Assembly (NCBI RefSeq): GCF_001552075.1
Contig: NZ_BCQM01000001.1
Coordinates: 310,001 to 374,000, forward strand
Direction: 5' to 3'
DNA length: 64,000 nucleotides
Source: Arthrobacter luteolus NBRC 107841
GTDB lineage: Bacteria > Actinomycetota > Actinomycetes > Actinomycetales > Micrococcaceae
Numbering within the stretch: the stretch's first letter is position 1; each line of letters opens with the position of its first letter. The notes beneath the pieces were generated by a model, which saw only the letters and a program-made list of their open reading frames with translations, had not been told where the DNA came from and searched no databases. Shown piece by piece: positions 53,671-61,745 of the stretch. The position numbers were made by a program, and so were the translations under genes.

Positions 53671-54234
53671 TCAGCCCCAGTGCGGCGGGCGCTGCTCGCG
53701 CAGCCACTGAGCACTGTCATCCGGCTGGTCACCCCAGGCGCGGGGATCATCTTCACGGGCCAGCCGTGGAAGGCATGCCCCCGCGGACTGACCGGTGTTG
53801 CCTGCGCCCGCGGACTGACCGGTGTTGCCGGGTGCCTCGGCCTGACGGCCTGCCTGACGGCCTGCCTGGCGGTCTGCCTGGCGGCCTGCCTGGCGGCCTG
53901 ACTGGGCAGGGCGGGCGCCGACGCCGGGCCCTCCCGGGGGTTTACCGGTACTCCGGGGGCCGGCCGGGGCCGACTGGATCAGTTCCGCAGCGCGCCGCAG
54001 GGTTGCCGGCGCCGCCGTGCTGCGGCGGGACCGGCGCTTCCCCGGGGCAGCTACCGCGCCGGCGACCTCGTCCCGGGCCTCGGGCAGGGCCTCGGACCGG
54101 GCTTCAGGCCGGGCTTTCGCCGAGTCTTCCGGCTGCTGGTTCCGGGCTGATTCCTGCGGGCTGCCAGACCTCTCCGGGTCTGTCCCCGGATCAGCGGCGC
54201 CGGCCGGATCAGTTTGCTGGTGTCTTTCCTTCAT
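53671..54234 (-). CDS. Hypothetical basic protein with an internal Gln-Ala-Gly-Arg repeat
   Basis: 187 aa, hydrophilic and disordered. The C-terminal end DDPRAWGDQPDDSAQWLR, then EQRPPHWG, resembles a short conserved actinobacterial tail motif, which supports this frame as real. The middle carries repeats of QAGR and NTGQSAGAG. ATG 54234 after AGAGG is chosen; it overlaps the 3' end of the giant helicase-like gene by 26 bases, so the two are probably cotranslated. The function is unknown. Confidence 0.65.
   Translation of the reverse strand: MKERHQQTDPAGAADPGTDPERSGSPQESARNQQPEDSAKARPEARSEALPEARDEVAGAVAAPGKRRSRRSTAAPATLRRAAELIQSAPAGPRSTGKPPGGPGVGARPAQSGRQAGRQADRQAGRQAGRQAEAPGNTGQSAGAGNTGQSAGACLPRLAREDDPRAWGDQPDDSAQWLREQRPPHWG
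53781..53901. repeat. In-gene tandem repeats
   Basis: Two near-identical copies of a 27-base unit (53781-53834, beginning CCGCGGACTGACCGGTGTTG) followed by about five copies of a 12-base unit of the type CCTGCCTGGCGG to 53901. Both unit lengths are multiples of three, so length changes by slippage would keep the frame of the host gene. Confidence 0.8.
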
Positions 54235-57200
54235 TGCCTCTATCACTTCCACCGGCCACAGCTGCGGCAGCTTTCGCGGCAGCGCTGATGGCTGGGTTTG
54301 ATTCCCCGCCCGGAGCGGTTTCCCGGCCGGAGCTGGTTTCCTCAGCGGAACGCTGGCGGATACGGGTGCTCCCGTGCGGGGTGACAATGCTCCGGCTCCC
54401 GGCGGCGCTGGCGGCGCGGACCGGTTCCGGCTGGGTTTCCGGCGGCCGCAGGCCAAGGTACCGGCCCACCAGGTCGGCGCAGGCTGAGGGATCGGTGAAT
54501 ACCTCAATGGTCCACAGCGGCATGTAACGCCAGCCCAGGCGCTCCAGCAGCTGCGGACGAAGGCGGCTGCGTTCCCGGACGCTCATGCTCCGGTACCGTG
54601 CCGTGCCGTCGGACTCGATCGCCATCGGGACCGCAGTATCCGACTCGCCCTGCCGCTCCACTGTCGCAACGATGTCGATCACACCGTCGTAGTGGTCCCA
54701 GACGCGTGCACCGCGGGAGCGGAGCCGGCCGACGAGGTCCGCGACCAGCGGGTCATCGGACATGATCGAGCCGCCGGTGGGAAGTGTCTCCGCCGGGGCT
54801 GCCGGCTTTCCGGAGAGCTCACGCACAATCAGCCGGTAGAAATCGAGGGCTCCGTGGCCCAGGCGTGATTCATCCAGGTCTGCGGGCTGGAAACAGGTCA
54901 GGACATGCAGCCTCTGCCGGGCCCGGGTCATCGCATTCACAAACCGGCCGCGGCCTTCCGGTTCGGAAAGCAGCCCGAAGTTGTGCAGGGCACGGCCATG
55001 GGGCGTCCGGCCGAAGCCGAGGGAGAAGATCACGGCGTCCCGGACCAGACCCGATGCCCGGTCGGCAGGAACCACGCGGAAGGACTCGGCCCCGGGGGCG
55101 AAGAAGTCAGCAGCCCAGGGGAAGTTCGCCATCTGGACCCGGATCGCCTCGGCGACCCGGACGGCGTGCCTGGAACTGGCAGTAATCACGGCCAGGGACT
55201 GGCTGGGCCGCCGCCTGACGTGCTCGAAAACCAGGTCCACCACACGGTTGACCTCGGCGGCAACGCTTTCAACGCCTTCGTGGTCGGCGCTGGGCATGCC
55301 CGTTCCGTCGGCGAGGTACTCCACGGTCAGCGGGCGTTCGCCGGTGGTCACTTCGTCGCCGCGGGGTACCCACGCGAGCCGCCCGCCGTAGAACTCGTCG
55401 CTCAGCTGCTTCAGCAGGTGCTTGTCGGTCCCCCGGTACACGGTGGACAGGGAGCGGCTGGGCAGGATCCGCTGGAGGGCGTCGAAGACGCTGGGCAGGT
55501 CCTCACCGGCCGGCTGTGCCTGCACATCGATGGTAAAGGGACGCGGGCCGCCCAGGCAGCCGTCGCCGAAGGCGATGACCTGGCTGGCCCGTGCGATGGC
55601 GGGTACGGCAGCCTGCAGGCTGACGGATTCCGCGTCGAGGATGAGCAGAGCGTCAAACCGCCGGCTGCCGGGCAGCAGCATGGGCAGCAGCAGCGGACTG
55701 GCAGCCCAGATGGGAAGCAGGGAGGTGACGAGGTCTTCGGACTGGGTGCCCAGCGATTCAACACTCAGCGGACCTGACTTGATGGTTTCCTTGAGCCGTC
55801 CGGCGGCGTGCGCCTTGGATTTAATCCCGTCGTGCCAGCGCCGGGAGAGTGCCCAGCGCAGCCGTGAGGAGCCTGAGGCGATGTGCGCGTTATCGGCCAG
55901 CCGGTATTCCGCTTCCAGCCGGCGCAGGCTGTCGCCGTCGGACATGGCGAGGTAGTCGTCCCCGCTGATCATGGCTTCGAGGGCGGACTGCCACCAGGCC
56001 AGCTCCAGCTCGTAGCCCACCTGCCGCGGTGTGACTTCCCTGGCTTCGAGGTCGTCCAGCAGTTCGCCGAGGCCCTGGTCCCGCATCTCGTCCACGAGCA
56101 GGGTCCGCTCGGGCAGGGTTTCCAGGGTTTCCTTATCCCCGGCCAGGGCATGGAGCCTTTTTTCCAGCTCATCCAGCGACTGCGCCGAGAGTTCCGGTTT
56201 GTCCGGTGTCTGGGCCAGGATTCCGGTCAGCGTTTCCAGCTGTTCCTTCACGGCCAGGAACGTGCCGTTCAGGTCCGCGAGTCCGGTCGGCACGGAGGGG
56301 TGGCGCTGGGTGGTGGCATACCGCGACCAGGTCACCCGCTGCTGCTGGACCAGGACGAGGGAGGTATGCAGGTCCGAAATATGGACCCCGGGACGGATGT
56401 ACTCCTTGGCGACCCGGCGCAGCCGGGAGCGGGTCATGGAACTCATGTCCACGCCATGCTCCCTGCGCCAGGAGGAGGACGCGGTCGCGGAAATGAGGTC
56501 GGTCACCGGACGGTCGAAAATGTCCGGGGTGAACTTGTCCAGGCTCTCGCGCACGGCGACCAGCAGTTCCAGCTGCTCGCCCCACTGCGCAAAGGTCTCA
56601 CCCAGGCTGATCTGGGAATGTTCCGCGACTTCCTGGACCCGTTCGCGCAGGCGGGGCAGCGCCTCGGCCAGTTCCTCGGAAAGCTTGTGCGCTGCTTCGG
56701 TTTCCTTGCGGTTGAGCAGCTTGGCGCCGAACCACGGGCTGGAAACGGCGGCGCGGGAAAAGCTGCCCAGCTCGGCGGCGCGGCGGAGGCGCCCGGTCAG
56801 CTCGGTGCGGTCGGTGATGCTGTCCAGCACGCTGCGCTTGAGCCGGACGGTCGTGGCCGGGGCCGGGTTCATGGAGGTCAGCTCGGCCAATGACTGCATC
56901 GCCTGGTAGGGCGAGCAGCCCCAGCGCTGGCGGACGTTATGCAGGGACTTCACATGGTCCCTGAGCTGGTGCCGGCTTTCGGCCAGTACCTTGTGAAGGT
57001 TGCCCAGGTTGGGTTCCACGGCTTTTTCGTTGCGGACAATTGCCCTGACCAGCCGGTCGCGCAGCTGCTCCTCGTTCAGGCCGGTATTGGCCTGCAGGAC
57101 CAGGGATCCCAGGTTCAGTGCATCCAGTCCGGAGACGAATTCGTTCAGCGTGCTGCGGCGTTCGGCGACCACCAGCACGGACTTCCCGGCGTTCACCAGC

Positions 57201-58117
57201 GCTGCGGCCGCGTTGATCACGGTCTGTGTCTGCCCGGTGCCGGGCGGCGCGGAAACCACCAGGGATTCTCCTGCACCGATCAGGTCCAGGACGTCCTGCT
57301 GCTCGCGGTCGGCGTCAAGCACCAGCAGTTCATCGGCCGGGGAGCGTTCGTCGAGCGGGGGAAGCCCTGGGTCGCCGGGTTCGGAGGGCTGCGCCTGCCC
57401 GTTGAGAGCGGATTCCATCAGGGCGCGGAGAACAGGGTGGCTGGGGTCCAGCGCCGTATCCTCGGCAAGGTCAGGGAGGTCAGCGAAGGTCGAAACGAGG
57501 ATCCGGTGTTCGATGTTCATTCCGCGCACACCCTCGGCGAGGGCACGCAGCCGGTCCAGGACCGGGTGCGGATCGAACCGGGCGGTGCCGTAGGCAAGCC
57601 GGGCCAGCACGTCGGCGTCGACGTCCAGGCCCTGCTGGACCTGCAGGTGCCGGACCAGGGCCGGGTTCAGCTCGGCCTTGCCGGTGAGCTGGAGTTCGTA
57701 GTCGTCCTGGGAGGGGTGAACCGTGAGCGACACCGGTGTCAGCAGCACCGGTGCGGTCAGGGATTCCGGCCGCACTGCGTCATCGGATGCATAGCGCCAG
57801 GAGGCAGTGCCCGCTGCGAGGTATCCGACGTCGAGCCCCCGGTCGGAGCCCAGTTCGTAGATTTTCGCCCGGAGCGCCCGGGCAGCCCGCATCGCCGTCC
57901 GGTAATGGTCGGCGTCGCGCAGCAGGGTGGAGAGCCGGGTGCGCCGCCCGGCGAGCAGCTGGGCCAGGCCGGAGGGGTGCGCGTGGGTCAGGTCGATGCT
58001 GTTTTCCGCCGAGACCGTGTAGTGCAGCAGCGTGTCCGACCCCGCATGCTGGCCGAGCCCGGCCAGCCACGGCAGCAGGAAGTCCGAGGCCTTTTCCCCG
58101 GGATTCTGCTCAGACAC
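54209..58117 (-). CDS. Giant DUF4011-type degenerate helicase with a Vsr-like C-terminal domain
   Basis: 1302-aa protein. The N-terminal 270 residues resemble DUF4011. An AAA/helicase-superfamily-1-like region follows with APPGTGQTQT (P loop at about 293-299, with Q where the Walker Lys is expected), and ALLILDAESV at the Walker B position instead of DEAQ. Helicase C-terminal motifs are near FVNAMTRARQRLHVLTCF. The last part has GARVWDHYDGVIDIVATV, then AIESDGTARY and LERLGWRYMPLWTIE, a Vsr/REase-like fold with altered catalytic residues. GTG 58117 after GGAAAGAGG is chosen over 58213. It lies among housekeeping genes. The function is unknown. Confidence 0.85.
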   Translation of the reverse strand: MSEQNPGEKASDFLLPWLAGLGQHAGSDTLLHYTVSAENSIDLTHAHPSGLAQLLAGRRTRLSTLLRDADHYRTAMRAARALRAKIYELGSDRGLDVGYLAAGTASWRYASDDAVRPESLTAPVLLTPVSLTVHPSQDDYELQLTGKAELNPALVRHLQVQQGLDVDADVLARLAYGTARFDPHPVLDRLRALAEGVRGMNIEHRILVSTFADLPDLAEDTALDPSHPVLRALMESALNGQAQPSEPGDPGLPPLDERSPADELLVLDADREQQDVLDLIGAGESLVVSAPPGTGQTQTVINAAAALVNAGKSVLVVAERRSTLNEFVSGLDALNLGSLVLQANTGLNEEQLRDRLVRAIVRNEKAVEPNLGNLHKVLAESRHQLRDHVKSLHNVRQRWGCSPYQAMQSLAELTSMNPAPATTVRLKRSVLDSITDRTELTGRLRRAAELGSFSRAAVSSPWFGAKLLNRKETEAAHKLSEELAEALPRLRERVQEVAEHSQISLGETFAQWGEQLELLVAVRESLDKFTPDIFDRPVTDLISATASSSWRREHGVDMSSMTRSRLRRVAKEYIRPGVHISDLHTSLVLVQQQRVTWSRYATTQRHPSVPTGLADLNGTFLAVKEQLETLTGILAQTPDKPELSAQSLDELEKRLHALAGDKETLETLPERTLLVDEMRDQGLGELLDDLEAREVTPRQVGYELELAWWQSALEAMISGDDYLAMSDGDSLRRLEAEYRLADNAHIASGSSRLRWALSRRWHDGIKSKAHAAGRLKETIKSGPLSVESLGTQSEDLVTSLLPIWAASPLLLPMLLPGSRRFDALLILDAESVSLQAAVPAIARASQVIAFGDGCLGGPRPFTIDVQAQPAGEDLPSVFDALQRILPSRSLSTVYRGTDKHLLKQLSDEFYGGRLAWVPRGDEVTTGERPLTVEYLADGTGMPSADHEGVESVAAEVNRVVDLVFEHVRRRPSQSLAVITASSRHAVRVAEAIRVQMANFPWAADFFAPGAESFRVVPADRASGLVRDAVIFSLGFGRTPHGRALHNFGLLSEPEGRGRFVNAMTRARQRLHVLTCFQPADLDESRLGHGALDFYRLIVRELSGKPAAPAETLPTGGSIMSDDPLVADLVGRLRSRGARVWDHYDGVIDIVATVERQGESDTAVPMAIESDGTARYRSMSVRERSRLRPQLLERLGWRYMPLWTIEVFTDPSACADLVGRYLGLRPPETQPEPVRAASAAGSRSIVTPHGSTRIRQRSAEETSSGRETAPGGESNPAISAAAKAAAAVAGGSDRGNEGKTPAN

Positions 58118-58211
58118 TGGTGTCCTCTTTCCTGCACTTCCGCGCGACGATCTTGACCAAACTGGCATACCTTCCAAGCTATCTCCTCTGACCTCGATAG
58201 CTCCGGATAGC

Positions 58212-58248
58212 AACGCGGGGGACGGCTTGTTCAGCCGTCCCCCGCGTT
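58212..58248. terminator. Terminator after guaA
   Basis: 16-bp perfect stem (58212-58227 with 58233-58248) with loop TGTTC, 7 bases after the guaA stop on the minus strand and upstream of the giant helicase-like gene. Confidence 0.8.
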
Positions 58249-58255
58249 TATGATG

Positions 58256-59845
58256 CTACTCCCACTCGATGGTTCCCGGCGGCTTGCTCGTCACGTCGAG
58301 CACCACGCGGTTCACACCGTCCACCTCGTTGGTGATCCGGTTCGAAATCCGGGCCAGCAGGTCATACGGCAGCCGCGACCAGTCCGCCGTCATGGCGTCT
58401 TCGCTGGACACCGGACGCAGGACGATGGGATGGCCGTAGGTGCGGCCGTCACCCTGGACTCCGACGCTGCGGACATCAGCCAGCAGCACTACCGGCATCT
58501 GCCAGACCTCGTCATCCAGGCCGGCAGCGGTGAGCTCGGCGCGGGCAATCGCGTCTGCCCGGCGCAGCAGGTCCAGGCGTTCCTGGTTGACCTCGCCGAT
58601 GATGCGGATACCGAGTCCGGGGCCGGGGAACGGCTGGCGGCCAACGATTTCGGCGGGCAGGCCGAGCTCGCGGCCCACGGCACGGACCTCGTCCTTGAAC
58701 AGCAGGCGCAGCGGCTCGACCAGTTCGAACTGCATGTCTTCCGGCAGGCCGCCCACGTTGTGGTGGCTCTTGATGTTCGCCGCACCTTCGCCGCCGCCGG
58801 ATTCGACGACGTCGGGGTACAGGGTGCCTTGAACCAGGAAGCGGATCGGTTCGCCGGCGGCCTTGGCCTCGGCCATGATGGCACGCTCGGCTTCTTCGAA
58901 GGCGCGGATGAACTCACGGCCAATGATCTTGCGCTTCGTTTCCGGATCGGTGACGCCGGCGAGGGCGCTCAGGAAACGCTCCTGTTCGTTGGCGACGTAG
59001 AGGTTGACGCCGGTGGCGGCGACGAAGTCGCGTTCCACCTGCTCTGCCTCACCTTCACGGAGCAGGCCGTGGTCCACGAAGACACAGGTCAGCTGGTCGC
59101 CGACGGCGCGCTGGACCAGGGCAGCTGCCACGGCGGAGTCGACGCCGCCGGAAAGACCGCAGATGACCCGGGAGGAGCCGATCTGTTCGCGGATCCGCTC
59201 GACCTGCTCGTCGACAATGTTGCCGGTGGTCCAGCTGCGGTCCAGGCGGGCGCCCTTGAACAGGAAGTTCTCCAGGACCTGCTGCCCGTGGGCGGAGTGC
59301 TTGACCTCGGGGTGCCACTGCACGCCGTAGAGCCGCTTCTCCTCGTTGGCGAAAGCGGCCACCGGCGCGCCGGCGGTGCTGGCCAGCACATCGAAGCCCT
59401 CAGGAGCTTCCTGGACGCTGTCCCCGTGGCTCATCCAGGTGTTCTGGTGGTCCGGAGTGCCTTCGAGGATGGAGCGGGCACCGTTGACGGTCTTGGCGTC
59501 CGTGGAACCGTATTCGCGCAGGCCGGTCTCGGCGACCTTGCCGCCGAGTGCGGCGGCCATTGCCTGGAAGCCGTAGCAGATGCCGAAGACCGGCACCCCG
59601 GCTTCGAAGAGCGCGGGATCGATTTTCGGTGCACCCTCGGCGTAGACGCTGGAGGGTCCGCCGGACAGAATAATGGCTGCGGGGTTCTTGGCCAGCAGCG
59701 CTTCAGTGCTGTAGGTGTGCGGCACAACCTCGGAGTAAACATCGGCTTCGCGCACGCGCCGGGCAATCAGCTGGGCGTACTGGGCACCGTAGTCTACAAC
59801 CAGGACGGGGCGCTCTTCTATGGGAGCAGTCGCGGGATTAGTCAC
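58256..59845 (-). CDS. guaA: GMP synthase (glutamine-hydrolysing)
   Basis: 529-aa enzyme converting XMP to GMP. The glutaminase domain has the nucleophile C90 in FGICYGFQ and the His/Glu pair in [10 protein letters not shown]; the synthetase P-loop is [13 protein letters not shown], and the C-terminal dimer domain ends [14 protein letters not shown] 59845 lies 7 bases after TATCCT and is preferred to the open frame at 59884. It is not in an operon with guaB3, but both lie within 6 kb. Confidence 0.96.
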   Translation of the reverse strand: MTNPATAPIEERPVLVVDYGAQYAQLIARRVREADVYSEVVPHTYSTEALLAKNPAAIILSGGPSSVYAEGAPKIDPALFEAGVPVFGICYGFQAMAAALGGKVAETGLREYGSTDAKTVNGARSILEGTPDHQNTWMSHGDSVQEAPEGFDVLASTAGAPVAAFANEEKRLYGVQWHPEVKHSAHGQQVLENFLFKGARLDRSWTTGNIVDEQVERIREQIGSSRVICGLSGGVDSAVAAALVQRAVGDQLTCVFVDHGLLREGEAEQVERDFVAATGVNLYVANEQERFLSALAGVTDPETKRKIIGREFIRAFEEAERAIMAEAKAAGEPIRFLVQGTLYPDVVESGGGEGAANIKSHHNVGGLPEDMQFELVEPLRLLFKDEVRAVGRELGLPAEIVGRQPFPGPGLGIRIIGEVNQERLDLLRRADAIARAELTAAGLDDEVWQMPVVLLADVRSVGVQGDGRTYGHPIVLRPVSSEDAMTADWSRLPYDLLARISNRITNEVDGVNRVVLDVTSKPPGTIEWE

Positions 59846-59852
59846 GGTTTCA

Positions 59853-59858
59853 AGGATA
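59853..59858 (-). promoter_or_regulatory. guaA -10 hexamer (leaderless)
   Basis: Minus-strand TATCCT, 7 bases before the guaA GTG. Confidence 0.6.
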
Positions 59859-59892
59859 GTCGCCTGAGTGCCGCCACCGCACATCGCGGGCG

Positions 59893-59919
59893 GGACCGGC
59901 CGCGGTGCGCGGCCGGTCC
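59893..59919. terminator. Terminator after the DUF3817 gene
   Basis: 12-bp perfect stem GGACCGGCCGCG / CGCGGCCGGTCC with loop GTG, 10 bases after the DUF3817 stop on the minus strand and just before the guaA promoter. Confidence 0.7.
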
Positions 59920-59929
59920 GGCTCTGCCG

Positions 59930-60352
59930 CTAGTAGCGCTTGGCCGCTTCGGGGTGGGCTTCCAGCTCGGCCAGCACCTGCTTGTGGGTCCGGCTCTCCA
60001 CGATGAAGGAGAGGAACGGCACAACACCGCCCAGGGCAATCACAATGAATTTTGCGAACGGCCAGCGCATCATCTGCCAGATCCTGAAGTCCGCGAACAG
60101 GTAAACCACGTAGAGCCAGCCGTGGGCGATCAGCACCGCCGTGTACAGGTTCAGGCCGCCGAGCATCACCGGGGGGATGTCCAGCGCGTACTTCATGATC
60201 ATTTCGGCGACCAGCAGCAGCAGGAAAACGCCCGTCACCCATGAGGAGATCTTGTAGAAGGTCAGGGCAGAACGGATCTGGGCGTGGGTTCCGCCGAACC
60301 GGCGCTTCTTTTTCCGGGGCCTCGGCTTCTTGGTGACTGCGGGATCGCTCAC
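59930..60352 (-). CDS. DUF3817 membrane protein
   Basis: 140 aa with a basic N-terminal tail and three hydrophobic segments (SSWVTGVFLLLLVAEMIM, YTAVLIAHGWLYVVYLF, FIVIALGGVVPFLSFIVE), the pattern of the DUF3817/YdzA-like family. The function is unknown. Its start overlaps the SURF1 stop by 4 bases, and the pair is conserved in actinobacteria. Confidence 0.85.
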   Translation of the reverse strand: MSDPAVTKKPRPRKKKRRFGGTHAQIRSALTFYKISSWVTGVFLLLLVAEMIMKYALDIPPVMLGGLNLYTAVLIAHGWLYVVYLFADFRIWQMMRWPFAKFIVIALGGVVPFLSFIVESRTHKQVLAELEAHPEAAKRY

Positions 60353-61185
60353 TTCTTTACCTCACTGCTAGTTGGTCCGGGCGGCAGCTCTCCGCCGGAC
60401 TGGTCGTCTTCAGGTGCATCGTCGTACTCGTCATCGTCTTCATAGTCGTCATCGTCTTCGAGGCTGCGCTGGTAGGAGTCGGCGAGCAGACGCCACCAGA
60501 GGAACACAGCGAACCCGGCAAAAACGAACCATTCCACTGCGTAGAAGATGTTCAGCCAGTTGACGGTCTTTTCCTGCGGCTGCGGTCCTGTGACGACGGT
60601 TTCCAGCTCGCTGGCCGGGCCCTGCTGGCCGGCAGCCTGCGTCTCGTGTGCCGTGACGAACGCGGAATAGAGGGGTTCGTCCCAGATGTTCGCGAGCTCC
60701 GCACTGGAAAGTGCGCCCACTGTCCCGTCGGGCTGGGGACCGGCGACCGGTGCCTCAGAGGGCAGGAGCCGCCCGGTGATTTCGACGCCGCCCTCCGGGG
60801 CGGTGCCTGCGTTGGACGAGTCGTCGGTCCAGCCGCGGACGACCGGGATCAGCGTATCCCCGGGTGCGCCGTCGACGGCGAAGGCCGTGACCACCCAGTA
60901 GCCTTCCTCGCCGTCCTGCAGGCGGTTCGGAACCAGGACCTGGTCTGCGGGCTGGAAGGAGCCGGTAAAAGAGACCATCTGATCGGCCTGGGTGGCGTAA
61001 AGCGGCTCCCCCGGGGTGAAGACCTCGGTGAGCGGGCGGACCTCCTCCGTGGTCGCTGCCGGCGGGGCGCCCTCATTCTCAGCGGAGGAAAACTGCCACT
61101 CGCTGAGGAGCACGAAGACGGTGGAAATGGCCAGAGCAAGGATCAGGCCGGCGATCCAGCGTAGTTGCAGGGCAGTCTTAAGCAC
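60349..61185 (-). CDS. SURF1-family cytochrome oxidase assembly protein
   Basis: 278-aa membrane protein helping assembly of aa3-type cytochrome c oxidase. Two membrane segments at about residues 9-28 and 214-235 flank an extracytoplasmic SURF1 domain (PVVRGWTD, GRLLPSE). The C-terminal tail is very acidic (EDDDDYEDDDEY). The GTG start lies 6 bases after TACCGT. It is followed by DUF3817 in the same unit. Confidence 0.9.
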   Translation of the reverse strand: MLKTALQLRWIAGLILALAISTVFVLLSEWQFSSAENEGAPPAATTEEVRPLTEVFTPGEPLYATQADQMVSFTGSFQPADQVLVPNRLQDGEEGYWVVTAFAVDGAPGDTLIPVVRGWTDDSSNAGTAPEGGVEITGRLLPSEAPVAGPQPDGTVGALSSAELANIWDEPLYSAFVTAHETQAAGQQGPASELETVVTGPQPQEKTVNWLNIFYAVEWFVFAGFAVFLWWRLLADSYQRSLEDDDDYEDDDEYDDAPEDDQSGGELPPGPTSSEVKK

Positions 61186-61191
61186 GGCTTA

Positions 61192-61197
61192 ACGGTA
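61192..61197 (-). promoter_or_regulatory. SURF1 gene -10 hexamer (leaderless)
   Basis: Minus-strand TACCGT, 6 bases before the GTG at 61185. Confidence 0.5.
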
Positions 61198-61223
61198 CTT
61201 CGTACTTGTGTAGAAAACCGAAT

Positions 61224-61238
61224 GCCCGGTCGCCGGGC
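61224..61238 (-). terminator. Terminator after the PTS EIIA gene
   Basis: 6-bp GC stem GCCCGG / CCGGGC with a 3-base loop, followed on the minus strand by ATTCGGTTTTC. Short but well placed, 3 bases after the stop. Confidence 0.5.
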
Positions 61239-61240
61239 GG

Positions 61241-61732
61241 TCAATGGTCAAAGAACACCAGCGAGGAATTGATCAGTTCCGCAATAACCTCCGGGTCCTG
61301 GGCCCGGCGCAGGGATTCGCGGAAAGCCGGCCGGAACAGCGACCGGGCGAGGGTGGCCAGGACCTCAAGATGCTCGGAATAGGAGGCGGCGGGCGTCGCA
61401 ATCAGCAGCACCACGCTAGCCGGGCCGTCCAACGCCCCGAAGTCCAGCCGGTGCCCGTATTTGCAGATACCCACGGCGATCGAGGTCTTGACCGCGTACT
61501 CGCTCCGGGCATGCGGCAGACCGATTCCGCCGGGAAGCCCGGTGGCCATCTGGTGTTCCCTGGCCGTGACGTCCTTCAGGAAGCCCTGCAGATCGGTCAG
61601 CCGGCCCTGCTTGTACATCCGCTCGGCAAGCTGGGCGGCAGCATCGGTCCGGTCTTTGGCCTCCAGGTCCAGGATGACCATCTCCGGTTCCGTCAGGACC
61701 GCGTCATACTGATTCAGACTCAGATCGCTCAT
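61241..61732 (-). CDS. PTS fructose/mannitol-type EIIA protein
   Basis: 163-aa cytoplasmic phosphocarrier. The phosphorylated histidine is H74 in GGIGLPHARS; the rest fits the fructose-type EIIA fold. No EIIB or EIIC is nearby. ATG 61732 is chosen over 61789; it starts 13 bases after the glpD stop without a clear ribosome site, so translation may depend on coupling. It could act with a distant transporter or as a regulator (PtsN-like). Confidence 0.88.
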   Translation of the reverse strand: MSDLSLNQYDAVLTEPEMVILDLEAKDRTDAAAQLAERMYKQGRLTDLQGFLKDVTAREHQMATGLPGGIGLPHARSEYAVKTSIAVGICKYGHRLDFGALDGPASVVLLIATPAASYSEHLEVLATLARSLFRPAFRESLRRAQDPEVIAELINSSLVFFDH

Positions 61733-61745
61733 GCTTGCATGCCGT

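Noticed and set aside
53835-53901. CRISPR-like or satellite array
   Set aside because: Units are 12 bases, adjacent without spacers, and lie inside a coding frame.
54209-58117. Giant helicase-nuclease as a new defence system
   Set aside because: The neighbours are housekeeping genes (guaA, SURF1, fmdB), there are no partner defence genes, and the motifs look degenerate.
58250-60244. Long plus-strand open frame (664 codons) opposite guaA and DUF3817
   Set aside because: It crosses a terminator and two genes on the other strand, and its composition is that of a GC-bias shadow.
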